Assembly (NCBI GenBank): GCA_026645775.1
Contig: JAPKMS010000320.1
Span: 1 to 43,621, forward strand
From: Anaerolineae bacterium
GTDB lineage: Bacteria; Chloroflexota; Anaerolineae; CG2-30-64-16
Length of the DNA: 43,621 nt
Reading direction: 5' to 3'
Shown here one piece after another: positions 25,366 through 33,881 of the stretch; the first letter of the stretch is position 1; the number at the start of each line of letters is the position of its first letter. Made by a program: the position numbers and the translations under genes. The notes below the pieces were generated by a model. It saw nothing but the letters and a program-made list of their open reading frames with translations. It ran no database searches and had not been told where the DNA came from.

Positions 25366-26739
25366 TCAGGTTACTGGCTGGCTGCCATAGTACATTTCCG
25401 GCGTATCAATATCCTGCAGGACCTCCGGCGTCGGCCAGTCCACCCAGGCGATCTCGTCCCGGTGGGCCTGGATGATGGGTCGCGCGCCGATGTCCCCCTG
25501 GAGTCGCTCGAATTCCTTGAAGGTGGCAGCGTCGAACAGGACCGGGTTGCCGCGCTGACCCAGATAACGTGGAGCCACAATGGGTGCCAGTGTTTCGCGG
25601 TGGCGTTGGATGAGGGCAGCGAGCAGCTCAGGCGAAACGCCGGGTTGGTCAGCCAGGAGGAAGATGACGGCGGAGAGGGGCTGTGAAGCGGGGCGCGCGG
25701 CGCGCGGCGCAAGGGCCTGTAAGCCGGCCAACACGCTGCGACTCTGGCCCGCGGCCCAATTGGGGACGGACACGGCGAGCACAGCGCGGTGCCCCAATGC
25801 GGCCCGCACGGCGTCTTTCCCGGCGCCCAGCGTCACAGCGATGCACTGGATGTCCGGGCAGGCGAACGCCTGGTCAGCGACGTGTGCGACGAGCGGAACG
25901 CCGCCCCAGGGCAGCACCTGTTTGAGCGCGCCGTAGCGTTTTGCTTCGCCCGCGGCTAACACCACCGCACCCACGCGGCCCCAAACCTCCCGGATCGGAT
26001 CGGCGGCCTGCGCGGCGCCGACCACGACGCTGTCGACCCGGTCGTTCAGCAAGAGCAGCCGGGCGATCTCCCGCGCGGCGGCCAGGCCGGCTTCGTCTTC
26101 GGCTTTGTTCAAGAACGGGACCAGGCGCGCCTGCGCGGGGACGTCTTTGCCGCCGCCGGCGGGGTGCGCCAGAACCGCCGCGATCATGGCGGGCGTGACC
26201 GGATCGCCCAGCGCGGCGCCGGTCAGCGCCGCGACCTGTTCGGGGCGGTGGACGTGTTCTGCCGTCAGCGGGCGGCCCAAGATGTCCAGCCCGACAATGG
26301 GCATGACGAGGGTCGTGCTCGACGGGATCACCGGCTCATGGTCGGCGGGCGCTTTGAACGGCAGCCGCCGCGAGCCGTCCGCCTCAACGATCACGGCATC
26401 CACGGCTGGATGCGCGGCGATGCGATCCAGGAGGGCGGACGGCACGCCCTGCACCTTGTCCTGCTCGACAATCGTCCCGCCGGCGACCAGGACGTGACCG
26501 TGGTCGGCCAGCGCCTGTGGCAGTTGCGCCAGCAACGCGCCTTCCCCCTCCAGCACCAGCCGCGCGGGGGCGCGCTCCATCTGGCCGACGAAGATCTTGG
26601 TCGTCATGGTCGTGACGACGCGGCCGCCGGTTGCGGCCAGCTCATCCGCCAGGCGGAACATCGTCGTGGTCTTGCCGCCCCCGCCGACCAGCGCGATGAC
26701 GTCTTTGGAGCGGATGCGGAGGGCATGACGGAATTGCAT
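25366..26739 (-). CDS. YqeC-MocA fusion: selenium-dependent hydroxylase accessory protein + Mo cofactor cytidylyltransferase
   Basis: Protein of 457 residues with two complete domains. Residues 1-245 match YqeC: VIALVGGGGKTTTMFRLADEL as P-loop, TTMTTKIF, VIVEADGSRRLPFKAPADHEPVIP, and FLNKAED. Residues 250-457 match MocA-type nucleotidyltransferases, which add CMP to molybdopterin: AVVLAAGEAKRYGALKQ, LLADQPGVSPELL, and RYLGQRGNPVLF. YqeC is a marker of selenium-dependent molybdenum hydroxylases, and selD, xdh-like subunits, SsnA and YgfK all occur in this window. ATG 26739 is chosen over the upstream frame because YqeC-like sequence begins there. Confidence 0.88.
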   Translation of the reverse strand: MQFRHALRIRSKDVIALVGGGGKTTTMFRLADELAATGGRVVTTMTTKIFVGQMERAPARLVLEGEGALLAQLPQALADHGHVLVAGGTIVEQDKVQGVPSALLDRIAAHPAVDAVIVEADGSRRLPFKAPADHEPVIPSSTTLVMPIVGLDILGRPLTAEHVHRPEQVAALTGAALGDPVTPAMIAAVLAHPAGGGKDVPAQARLVPFLNKAEDEAGLAAAREIARLLLLNDRVDSVVVGAAQAADPIREVWGRVGAVVLAAGEAKRYGALKQVLPWGGVPLVAHVADQAFACPDIQCIAVTLGAGKDAVRAALGHRAVLAVSVPNWAAGQSRSVLAGLQALAPRAARPASQPLSAVIFLLADQPGVSPELLAALIQRHRETLAPIVAPRYLGQRGNPVLFDAATFKEFERLQGDIGARPIIQAHRDEIAWVDWPTPEVLQDIDTPEMYYGSQPVT

Positions 26740-26756
26740 GGCATCCCTTCGTGTGT

Positions 26757-28337
26757 TTACACGCGGCGCAACCCTTTCGGGTAATGGCTCTTCAGCCGGC
26801 CGCCTGAGCGTTTGCCCCAACCGATTGAGAAGCCACCCACGGCGACCAGCACCCAGCCTTCTTCGCCGGAGCTGGGGAAGATTTCCCCGCGCAGATAGGC
26901 TGCCAGCTCAGGCGCGTCCGCGGGGAGATCGAGCACGCGGTGGGCATTCTCCGGCTTCAGCCCCAAAGCCAGGGCGTGCGACGGCTCGAAGCGATCCTTT
27001 TTGATCGTGCCCAACCACCAGCCGGGGTGCAGGTAGCGCAGGGCGGTCAGGTCGGGCAGGCCGGCCGGCAGCGCGTACAGGTAAGACCCGACCAGGGCCA
27101 GGGCAGATGGAGAACCGATCCATGAAGCGTCACGAAGGTCGCTCCGTTCATCCTGGGTTGGCTTCATGTGACTTTGTGGATCGGGCAAATTCAAAGTGGT
27201 CCTGCAAAATGTATGATAAGCCTCTTCAACCGGCCTCGGGAGTTTTACCGACCGCCAGGGTTTGATCGACGGGGCGGGAGTCGCAGGGTCTGCCCGTTTC
27301 AGCACGGCGATGAAGTGCCCTTCGCCCGGCGCCAGGTGAGGCCACAGGCGAACGGCGCGGGTCAAATCTATGCGTGAGGCGCCAGGTGCTTCCGAGGTGC
27401 CCGGCGCCTGTTCGGCGAGCCAATCCGGCCTCCCGGGTGAAAAGCCCAACTGCCGCGGCAGCTCGACCAGCCCGAATTCGTGATGGGCTTCCAGGAACCG
27501 CGCCAACGTCCCCTCGTTTTCCTCCGGGTTGAAGGTGCACGTCGAATAGACCAGCCGGCCGCCGGGGCGCACCAGGGATGCCGCCTGCTCGATGATGCCG
27601 GTCTGGCGCAGCGCGCAGCCGCGCACCAGTTCGGGCTCCCATTCGCGCCGCGCCACCTCGCTCTTGCGCAGCATCCCCTCGCCCGAGCAGGGCGCGTCCA
27701 ACAGCACCCGATCGAAAAAGCCCGGAAAGCGCTCGGCCAGACGCTCCGGGGTCTCTTGGGTGATCGCCGCGTTGTGTGCGCCCCACCGCTCCAGGTTGCC
27801 GGCCAGCTCCCAGGCGCGTTTGGGGTGGATCTCATTGGCTACCAGCAGGCCGTCGCCCTGCATCAGTGCGGCGATGTGCGTCGCCTTGCCGCCGGGCGCG
27901 GCCGCCAGATCGAGCACCCGCTCGCCCGGCTGCGGATCGAGCAGCTCGGCCACCGCCATCGCGGCGGGGTCTTGCAGGTAGTAGAGGCCGGCCGCGTGGT
28001 AGGGGTGCTTACCGGGGGCAGCACCCTGGCGACCGAGGTCACGGCTACCATCGCGAAGTCTGCCTGCGCAGACTGCCGCAGCCGATGGATCGCTGCTTCC
28101 TGGATGCACCTGAAACCCGGCCGGGCACCACGGCACCGGCGACAGATCAAACGGGGCCAGCCGCAGAAACTCCTCGGCCATGATCTTCAGCGTGTTCACC
28201 CGCAGCCCAACACTTGGCGCCGCGTCATAGCTTGCCAGGAACGCGGGGAATTCATCGCCCAGCAGCCCCGCCATGCGTTCCAGGAAGGGCGTGGGGATGT
28301 TCGGAGGGGGGACCTGTGAGATGTGCAACTCCGTCAT
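26757..28337 (-). CDS. RsmF/NSUN-type rRNA (cytosine-C5) methyltransferase
   Basis: Uses SAM to make 5-methylcytosine in rRNA or tRNA. The 526-residue product has HAAGLYYLQDPAAM, LDLAAAPGGKATHIAAL (SAM loop), LDAPCSGEGMLRK with the P-C catalytic motif, STCTFNPEENEG with the second catalytic Cys, and a C-terminal PUA/RsmF-type region (YLHPGWWLGTIKKDRFEPSHALAL). Two stretches look inserted: residues about 86-107 (bases 28017-28081), between the usual motifs before HPYHAAG, and residues 388-405 (27122-27175). Both keep the frame. ATG 28337 follows the ggt stop by 17 bases. Confidence 0.9.
   Translation of the reverse strand: MTELHISQVPPPNIPTPFLERMAGLLGDEFPAFLASYDAAPSVGLRVNTLKIMAEEFLRLAPFDLSPVPWCPAGFQVHPGSSDPSAAAVCAGRLRDGSRDLGRQGAAPGKHPYHAAGLYYLQDPAAMAVAELLDPQPGERVLDLAAAPGGKATHIAALMQGDGLLVANEIHPKRAWELAGNLERWGAHNAAITQETPERLAERFPGFFDRVLLDAPCSGEGMLRKSEVARREWEPELVRGCALRQTGIIEQAASLVRPGGRLVYSTCTFNPEENEGTLARFLEAHHEFGLVELPRQLGFSPGRPDWLAEQAPGTSEAPGASRIDLTRAVRLWPHLAPGEGHFIAVLKRADPATPAPSIKPWRSVKLPRPVEEAYHTFCRTTLNLPDPQSHMKPTQDERSDLRDASWIGSPSALALVGSYLYALPAGLPDLTALRYLHPGWWLGTIKKDRFEPSHALALGLKPENAHRVLDLPADAPELAAYLRGEIFPSSGEEGWVLVAVGGFSIGWGKRSGGRLKSHYPKGLRRV
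27122..27175. repeat. Candidate palindromic insertion in RsmF-like gene (second site)
   Basis: CATGAAGC near 27122 and GCTTCATG near 27165 form an 8-bp inverted repeat around about 34 bases. It lies in a poorly conserved linker of the protein and encodes charged residues (DERSDLRDAS). Confidence 0.45.
28017..28081. repeat. In-frame palindromic insertion in RsmF-like gene (first site)
   Basis: Contains AGTCTGC-CTGC-GCAGACT (28057-28074) and the flanking words GACCGAGGTCACGG and CTACCATCGCGA. It encodes about 22 small residues just before the conserved KHPYHAAGLYYLQDP motif, where family members have a short turn. Confidence 0.5.
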
Positions 28338-28354
28338 CAGCGATACGCCATCAG

Positions 28355-30073
28355 CTACAAACTCATCGCGCACCCATCGGCGCGCGGATCGCTGCCGCCG
28401 CACAAGATACCTGTCTCAGGGTCGCGCAGGATGATCTGGCCTCGGCCGAAAAGGGCGCGTTCGTGGCCGGTCACCGTGACCACCGGATGCCCCATGCCGG
28501 CCAGCGCGGCGACCGCGGCGGGCGGTATGCCGTCTTCCAGGCTCACCGCGCCCCCGGCCGTCCCATCGCCGATGCAGAAGCGCGGCCGATCGAGCGCGGC
28601 CTGCGAGTCGAGCCGGTCATCGGCCAGAGCCAGCACCACCTGCACGTGTCCCTGCGGCTGGTTGAACCCGCCCATGACGCCGAACGGGGCAAGTAGTAGA
28701 TTGGTAGATTGGGGATTGATAGATTGGGAGTTGGTGGAATCGTCCACCAATCTACCACGTAACAATTTACCATCTACCAATTTACCCCGTCCCAATCTAC
28801 GATCCACCGTAATCATTCCCGGAATAATCGTGTGATATGGCCGCTTGCCGGGCGCGAGCGCGTTGGGGTGTGCCGGGTCCAGGCTGAAGTTGTGGCCGCG
28901 GTTCTGCAGGGTGAAGCCCCAGCCCGTGGGCACGATGCCGGTGCCAAAGCCCATGTAGTTGCTGTTGATGAAGGAGCAGGCGTTGCCCTCGCCATCTACC
29001 ACGCAGAAGTAGACCGTGTCGGAGCCGGCCACGGGCGCGCCGCGGCGCTGGTCGAGGGTGGCGCGGGCCAGGTCAATGAGGCGGCGGCGGTCGGCGGCAT
29101 ACTCTTTGGAGAGTAGCTGGTAGATTGGTACATTGGTGAATCGGGGGTCGGCAACGTACCATCGCGTGTCGGCGAAGGCCAGGCGCATCGCCTCGATCGC
29201 CAGGTGCAGCCGTTCCGGCGAGAGCGGATCGAGCCCGGCGAGGTCGAAGCCTTCCAGCACATTGAGCGCCAGCAGCGCAGCCAGCCCCTGGCCGTTAGGC
29301 GGGCATTCCCAAACGCGCAGGCCGCGGTAGGTGGTGCTGATCGGCTCGTCCCAGGTGCTGGTGTGTGCGGCCAGATCGTCGACCGTCATGCAGCCGCCCG
29401 CGGCCCGGACGGCGGCGGCGATGGCCTTGGCGATGGCGCCCTGGTAGTAGGCGGCCTTGCCGCCCTCGGCCACCGTGCGAAACGTGCGCGCCAGGCCGGG
29501 GTTGCGGAAGATCTCGCCGGCTCGCGGGGCGCGGCCGTCCAGGGTCAGCTCGCGGCCGCCGGGCGCACCGGTTAGTTGCCGTTCGGCCCCGCGCTGCCAG
29601 AAGTAGGCGGTGATCGGCGCGACCGGAAAGCCCTCTTCAGCCAGGCGGATGGCCGGGGCGAGGAGCCGTGACAGCGGCAAGCGGCCGTAGCGCTCGGCCA
29701 AGTCGCACCAGCCCGCGCATGCGCCGGGCACGGTGACGGTGTGGGGGTGATAGGGCGGCAGCTCAGCGCCGAACCCCTCGTGTTGCAAGCGTTCCAGCGT
29801 CAGCCCGGCCGGCGCGCGGCCTGACCCGTTAAGCGCGGTCACCTGGCCCGTCGCCATCTCGTAGAACAGCGCAAAGCAATCGCCGCCGATACCGGTGGAG
29901 GTCGGCTCGGTGACGTTTAATGCCGCGGCCGTGGCGATTGCTGCATCGGCCGCGTTGCCGCCCGCGGCCAGGATCTCCAGCCCGGCGGCCACGGCCAGAG
30001 GCTGCGAGGCGGCGATCATGCCGCGGCGGCTATAGACGGGCGAGCGGCGGGAGGTGAAGGGGAGGTCGGACAT
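28355..30073 (-). CDS. ggt: Gamma-glutamyltransferase (gamma-glutamyltranspeptidase)
   Basis: Cleaves gamma-glutamyl bonds of glutathione-type peptides; the precursor self-cleaves at a Thr. The 572-residue product has GNAADAAIATAAALNVTEP, STGIGGDCFALFYE, the autocleavage region with VAGSDTVYFCVVDGEGNA where Thr precedes the new small subunit, and SFINSNYMGFGTG. The usual link between PYHTIIPGM and FGVMGG is about 10 residues; here it is about 45 (residues 424-460) because of a low-complexity insertion at 28693-28800. No signal peptide is evident, so it may be cytoplasmic. It lies 17 bases upstream of the RsmF-like gene. Confidence 0.92.
   Translation of the reverse strand: MSDLPFTSRRSPVYSRRGMIAASQPLAVAAGLEILAAGGNAADAAIATAAALNVTEPTSTGIGGDCFALFYEMATGQVTALNGSGRAPAGLTLERLQHEGFGAELPPYHPHTVTVPGACAGWCDLAERYGRLPLSRLLAPAIRLAEEGFPVAPITAYFWQRGAERQLTGAPGGRELTLDGRAPRAGEIFRNPGLARTFRTVAEGGKAAYYQGAIAKAIAAAVRAAGGCMTVDDLAAHTSTWDEPISTTYRGLRVWECPPNGQGLAALLALNVLEGFDLAGLDPLSPERLHLAIEAMRLAFADTRWYVADPRFTNVPIYQLLSKEYAADRRRLIDLARATLDQRRGAPVAGSDTVYFCVVDGEGNACSFINSNYMGFGTGIVPTGWGFTLQNRGHNFSLDPAHPNALAPGKRPYHTIIPGMITVDRRLGRGKLVDGKLLRGRLVDDSTNSQSINPQSTNLLLAPFGVMGGFNQPQGHVQVVLALADDRLDSQAALDRPRFCIGDGTAGGAVSLEDGIPPAAVAALAGMGHPVVTVTGHERALFGRGQIILRDPETGILCGGSDPRADGCAMSL
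28693..28800. repeat. TGGTAGATTGG-type palindromic insertion in ggt
   Basis: Left half repeats TAGATTGG/TTGGTAGATTGGGG; right half repeats CCAATCTACC/ATTTACC, so the two halves are complementary. The frame is kept and about 36 residues are added. Related words appear at 29113-29142 (same gene) and at 41648-41677. Confidence 0.75.
29113..29142. repeat. Partial TGGTAGATTGG word inside ggt
   Basis: GTAGCTGGTAGATTGGTACA shares TGGTAGATTGG with the larger insertion at 28693-28800. It encodes part of the variable stretch FTNVPIYQLLS. Confidence 0.5.
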
Positions 30074-30123
30074 GGCTGGTGGCTCCGGAGAAAACGGATA
30101 TTGGGTATTAGTCGGAGCGGTGT

Positions 30124-30176
30124 GAGCATCCTCGGATGCGAGCGGCCTAGCCCATACTCTCGCATCTGAGGATGCT
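30124..30176. repeat. Inverted repeat with 18-bp arms between ggt and the pyrophosphatase-like gene
   Basis: AGCATCCTCGGATGCGAG (30125-30142) and CTCGCATCTGAGGATGCT (30159-30176) are complementary at 17 of 18 positions around a 16-base loop. It fills most of the 129-base gap. It could be a dispersed repeat or a processing/terminator hairpin; no T-run is seen on either side. Confidence 0.65.
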
Positions 30177-30202
30177 GAGTCCGCACCCTTATGTATCTTT
30201 GC

Positions 30203-30553
30203 TCATTCGGGGCGCCGACGCTCGATCAAGAGCGCTGACTGGTCGTCGGATTGGTGCGTGGCCAGGGCCAGGCGGGCCTCGGCGGGTGTGCAGGCGAGCA
30301 ATATCTTGATCTCGGCGTCTCGCTTGCGCAGATCCACGGTGGCGATGATCCCCGTCACGCGGCGTTCGGGCAGCGTGCCGAGCCAGACGTCAATCCCGCT
30401 GCCGTCGGCCGCGGTGGTGCCGGCCAGGTAGCCGTAGTCCAGCGGGTAGATCAGGGCGGGATAACGCGGGTGGGCGCTGCCGGCCGGCCGGTCAATCACC
30501 AGCGCGCAGGTACCCACCAGGTCATCAAGCTTCTGCCAAAAGTCGTCGTTCAA
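30203..30553 (-). CDS. Small inorganic pyrophosphatase-like protein
   Basis: Protein of 116 residues resembling part of soluble family I pyrophosphatases: HPRYPALIYPLDYGYLAGT is the strand with the conserved Tyr-Pro-x-Asp-Tyr-Gly-Tyr pattern, and DGSGIDVWLG corresponds to the D-x-D-[VP] metal site. It is about 60 residues shorter than the classic enzyme, but short versions of this family exist in clostridia and Chloroflexota. It starts with TTG at 30553, overlapping the TGA of the SDR gene, with GGAGG 10 bases upstream. Whether it still hydrolyses pyrophosphate is unclear. Confidence 0.78.
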   Translation of the reverse strand: MNDDFWQKLDDLVGTCALVIDRPAGSAHPRYPALIYPLDYGYLAGTTAADGSGIDVWLGTLPERRVTGIIATVDLRKRDAEIKILLACTPAEARLALATHQSDDQSALLIERRRPE

Positions 30554-31389
30554 GCCGGGCTGGCCTCCGGCACAAGGATACTCGATTCTGCCGGGTTGCC
30601 CAAATCGCGGCGGGCCGCGCCCCAGCGCCGGCCGATGAACCAGGCGACCACGGTCGGTGGGACGAGGCCGCCCAGCGCCCGCAGCAGCCGGTTGAGCAGG
30701 CCGGGGATGTAGACGGCCTTGCCGGCCAGCGCAGCGTCGAGCGTGCCGGCGGCGGCCGCGCCGGTGTTCTGCGTGGTGAGCTGTCCCATCACGCCTTGCG
30801 CCTCAATCGCCGCGATGCAGGCAGGTGTCGTCGGCAGACCGGCCGGGCACAGCGCCGTCACCGTGACCCCCTGGCCGGCCAATTCCTGGCGCAACGCCAG
30901 CGAGAAGTCGAGCAGGAAGCGCTTCGACGCCGCGTAGGTCGCCTTGTAAGGCATGGGGTAGAACGCGGCCAGGCTGGCGACGTTGACGATGCGGAACGTC
31001 TCGGACGCGTCGCGCAGACGCAGCAGGGCGTGGGTCATCTCTATCGTCGCCTCGATGTTCAGGCGGACGATGCTGCGGAGCTGGGCGCTCGTCTGCTCGC
31101 AGAACAGCCCTTCGTGATCGCCGCCGGCGACGTTGATCAGGCCGCCGAAGCGCGCCTGCTCGCTCCGCAGCGCCTCGCACAGGGCGGTGCGCTGGCCCGC
31201 GTCGGTCAGGTCGCAGGCTCGCCAGCGCACCGGCACGCCATAGGTGCGGTGCAGCGCGCCGGCCAACAGCTCCAGCGGTTCCGGCCGCAGGTCGGTCAGA
31301 TAAAGCGGCCAGCCGCGGCTGGCGCATTCGACGGCGAAGGCCTTGCCCAGCCCGCCCGTCGCGCCGGTGATCAGTACGTAGCTTTTCAT
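30550..31389 (-). CDS. Short-chain dehydrogenase/reductase (SDR)
   Basis: NAD(P)-dependent oxidoreductase of 279 residues. Rossmann glycine motif TGATGGLGKAFA, the NVAGG motif for the central strand, the catalytic Ser in IVNVASLAAFYP and Y-x3-K in YKATYAASKRF. A hydrophobic C-terminal helix region (LLNRLLRALGGLVPPTVVAWFIG) may attach it to a membrane, as in DltE-like SDRs. ATG at 31389 is chosen as it begins the SDR fold (MKSYVLITGATGG); the frame upstream is the previous gene in another frame. It overlaps the upstream SDR gene by 4 bases. The substrate is unknown. Confidence 0.9.
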   Translation of the reverse strand: MKSYVLITGATGGLGKAFAVECASRGWPLYLTDLRPEPLELLAGALHRTYGVPVRWRACDLTDAGQRTALCEALRSEQARFGGLINVAGGDHEGLFCEQTSAQLRSIVRLNIEATIEMTHALLRLRDASETFRIVNVASLAAFYPMPYKATYAASKRFLLDFSLALRQELAGQGVTVTALCPAGLPTTPACIAAIEAQGVMGQLTTQNTGAAAAGTLDAALAGKAVYIPGLLNRLLRALGGLVPPTVVAWFIGRRWGAARRDLGNPAESSILVPEASPA

Positions 31390-32276
31390 GAGAGACTCCC
31401 GTTGTTTGTGCCACACATCTGCTCCGATAGCGCCCACAGCCGCTGCGCGGCGGCCGCATCTTGCGCCTGGCGGCTGGGCTGGCGCGGCTGGCCGTGGCGC
31501 CAATACACGGTGTCGGGCCGTGGCGCCAACCCCTCGTCCAGCAGGGCGATGATGCCCTGGGCGGCCTTGGCCGGCGGGATGCCGGCGTCCCGCCGACGCT
31601 GCCACACCCACTGCACCAGCTCCGGCGTGCCCTTCTGCCCGATGGGGGTGTCCACCAGGCCGGGGTCGGCGGCGAAGGCGTGGACGTGCGGGGCCTGGCC
31701 GCGCAGCCGGCGGTTCAGCTCGGCGGTGAAGAGGATGTCCGCCAGCTTGGTCTGCTGGTAGGCCAACAGGCCGTTGTAGCGCCGGCGCAACTGGATGTCG
31801 GCCCAGCGCAGGCTGGTGTGGGCGTGCGATTCCGAGCTGACGGTGACGATGCGCGCCGTGGGGGCGGCGGCCAGCAGCGGCAGCAACTCGTGGGTCAGCA
31901 GGAACGGCGCCAGGTAGTTGACCGCCCACTGCGTCTCGAAGCCTTCGGTGGTCAGCGCCAGCCAGTAGGTGAACGTGCCGGCGTTGTTGACCAGGCCATC
32001 CAGTGCCGCCGGGCCGCGCGCCGCCAGCAGCCCCCGGATCTCCCCCGCCAGCCGGCGCACTTCGCTTTGCAGGGCCAGGTCGGCGGTGCAGAAGGCCGGT
32101 CGCGCGGCCGGGTTGAGCGCGGCCAGCCGCTCCTCGGCCGCGCGGCAGCGCCCCACCGACCGGCCGACGCCGATCACGTGTGCCCCGCGGCGGGTCAGCT
32201 CCTCGGCGGTCGCCAGGCCGATGCCCGACGTGGCGCCGGTGATGACGATGGTTTTACCTGTAAGATTCGTAGCCAT
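31386..32276 (-). CDS. SDR oxidoreductase, retinol dehydrogenase/protochlorophyllide reductase-like
   Basis: Protein of 296 residues. TGATSGIGLATAEELTRRG is the cofactor motif, LVNNAGTF the NNAG strand, IVTVSSESHAH holds the catalytic Ser, and YQQTKLADILF gives Y-x3-K. The general form matches retinol-dehydrogenase-like SDRs of unknown substrate. GGAG lies 7 bases before ATG 32276. The last 4 bases overlap the start of the second SDR gene, so the two enzymes and the pyrophosphatase-like protein form a translationally coupled three-gene operon. Confidence 0.9.
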   Translation of the reverse strand: MATNLTGKTIVITGATSGIGLATAEELTRRGAHVIGVGRSVGRCRAAEERLAALNPAARPAFCTADLALQSEVRRLAGEIRGLLAARGPAALDGLVNNAGTFTYWLALTTEGFETQWAVNYLAPFLLTHELLPLLAAAPTARIVTVSSESHAHTSLRWADIQLRRRYNGLLAYQQTKLADILFTAELNRRLRGQAPHVHAFAADPGLVDTPIGQKGTPELVQWVWQRRRDAGIPPAKAAQGIIALLDEGLAPRPDTVYWRHGQPRQPSRQAQDAAAAQRLWALSEQMCGTNNGSLS

Positions 32277-32421
32277 TGCTCTGCTCCTGCGTGCTTGCCG
32301 GTCGGCGTGAAAGCGGCCGGCGGTTCAATCAACTATGTGCAGGATAGCAGCAAAGGGGGTGCAGTGTCGTCGGTCGAAAGGGACATCGGGGGGTGTATTT
32401 TGAGGGCTCGCGAGTAGATGA

Positions 32422-32482
32422 GGAATCGAGGCTTTAGCCGGTTTCGTTGTTGACCAGCGTGACCGGCTAAAGCCTCGACTCC
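32422..32482. repeat. Dispersed GAGGCTTTAGCCGG palindrome, copy 1
   Basis: Arms GGAATCGAGGCTTTAGCCGG (32422-32441) and CCGGCTAAAGCCTCGACTCC (32463-32482) are complementary at 19 of 20 positions around a 21-base loop. It lies in the gap between the LuxR-type gene and the SDR operon. The rest of the gap (32283-32421) shows nothing I can name. Confidence 0.85.
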
Positions 32483-32500
32483 AGGATGTTGGATTCTGCC

Positions 32501-33874
32501 TTATTGCAGCAACCGCAAGTCGCGTGCCACCGCAACCGCTTGCGTGCGGCTGGCGACCTGGAGCTTGCCGTAGATGTTGTTGATGTGGCGCTTGACGGTG
32601 CCGGGGGCGATGACCAGCCGGTCGGCGATCTCCTGGTTGGAGAGACCGGCGGCGATGAGCTGCAAGACCTCCAGCTCACGCTCGCTCAACGGCTCGACGA
32701 GCGGCTGAGCAGCGGCGGGGGAGGGCGTGGAATGCCGGGCGCTGGCGGTAATGACAACCAGCTCGGCCACGCGGCGGGCGTGGCGCACGGCGAGATCTGC
32801 GTGGCCGTTGGCGTCACACCAGCCCGCGGCCAGCCGGTGCAACTCGGCCTGCTGTTGGGGCGGTAGGGTTAGCCGCAGCGCCTCGACAAAAAGGCCATGG
32901 TAGCGATACCACTCGCGGCGGTTGTCCAGCGGCGTCAGGAAGAGGTTGGTCGCTTCCAGGTGCTCCAACAGCGCCTGCGCATTCTCTCGGCCGGCGACCG
33001 CCCGGCACAGGGGCGCGCAGAGGCGGTCGAGGATGGCCGTCTGGCGCAAGAACTCGCGCAGCGCCTCGGGCTGGCGCTCCAACACCTCGGCCACCAGGTA
33101 GTCGGTGATGTAGCGATCGTCGCCGGCAAAGGCGGCCACAAAGGCATCCGCTGCGCCCGCTGGCCGATCACCCCCAGCCGGCGCGGCCAGGGCCAGCCCG
33201 GCAAGCTGCAGGGCGGTAATCCACCCTTCCGTGCGGGCAGCCAGGGCGGCGACGGCGTCCTCGGACAGGTTCAGGCCCAGCGTGCGGTTGAGGAAGGCCG
33301 CGGCCTCTTCGAGTGTCAAGCGCAGCGATCGGGCGCGCACCTCGGTGACCTGATCACGTGCGCGCAGGCGCGGCAGCGGCAAGGGCGGATCCTCGCGCGT
33401 GCCGATGACCAGGTGCAGGGACGTAGGCTGGTGCGCCAGCAGGAAGGCAACCAGATCATGCACCGCGAAGTTGCGGATTTCCTGGTAGTCGTCGAGGACG
33501 AGCAGCGTTTGGGCGCCGGCCGCGGCCAGGGCGTTGATGAGCGCGATCAGTTGATCCTGGGCGTTTGGAACCGGGGGAACGGCCGGGGCGATTGCGTTGG
33601 CCTGGCCCAGCGCCGCGGCCAGGTAGCGCACGAACCGCGCCGGGTCGTTGTCCCCCTCGTCCAGGGCCAGCCAGGCAGCGCGGCGTTCTGTTGCCATCAC
33701 CCACTCGCGGATCAGCGTGGTTTTACCGAAGCCGGGCGGCGCAGAAACCAGCGTCAGGCGGCGGCCCAGGCGCAGGCCCTCGTTCAGGCGCGCCACCAGG
33801 CGCGGGCGCGCCACCAGGCCCGGCCGGGCTTCCGGGATGCGCAGCTTGGTGGAGAGCAGGGCGTCCAGGCTCAC
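32501..33874 (-). CDS. MalT-like LuxR-family ATP-dependent regulator, short form
   Basis: Regulator of 457 residues. The N-terminal STAND ATPase has Walker [17 protein letters not shown] and [10 protein letters not shown] as Walker B, followed by the winged-helix part ([33 protein letters not shown]). The C-terminal LuxR helix-turn-helix is [26 protein letters not shown] and [12 protein letters not shown]. Usual family members are about 900 residues because a TPR-like sensor of about 400 residues lies between; here only about 50 residues separate the two (the text jumps from [14 protein letters not shown] to the HTH). The start is GTG 33874 with AGAAGG upstream. The deletion may free it from ligand control. 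Confidence 0.88.
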   Translation of the reverse strand: MSLDALLSTKLRIPEARPGLVARPRLVARLNEGLRLGRRLTLVSAPPGFGKTTLIREWVMATERRAAWLALDEGDNDPARFVRYLAAALGQANAIAPAVPPVPNAQDQLIALINALAAAGAQTLLVLDDYQEIRNFAVHDLVAFLLAHQPTSLHLVIGTREDPPLPLPRLRARDQVTEVRARSLRLTLEEAAAFLNRTLGLNLSEDAVAALAARTEGWITALQLAGLALAAPAGGDRPAGAADAFVAAFAGDDRYITDYLVAEVLERQPEALREFLRQTAILDRLCAPLCRAVAGRENAQALLEHLEATNLFLTPLDNRREWYRYHGLFVEALRLTLPPQQQAELHRLAAGWCDANGHADLAVRHARRVAELVVITASARHSTPSPAAAQPLVEPLSERELEVLQLIAAGLSNQEIADRLVIAPGTVKRHINNIYGKLQVASRTQAVAVARDLRLLQ

Positions 33875-33881
33875 GTTGGGT

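Noticed and set aside
30550-31929. 459-residue open frame, longer N-terminal version of the second SDR
   Set aside because: The first 180 residues are Arg/Pro/Ala-rich and antisense-like; the SDR fold begins at ATG 31389 and the region is covered by the other SDR gene.
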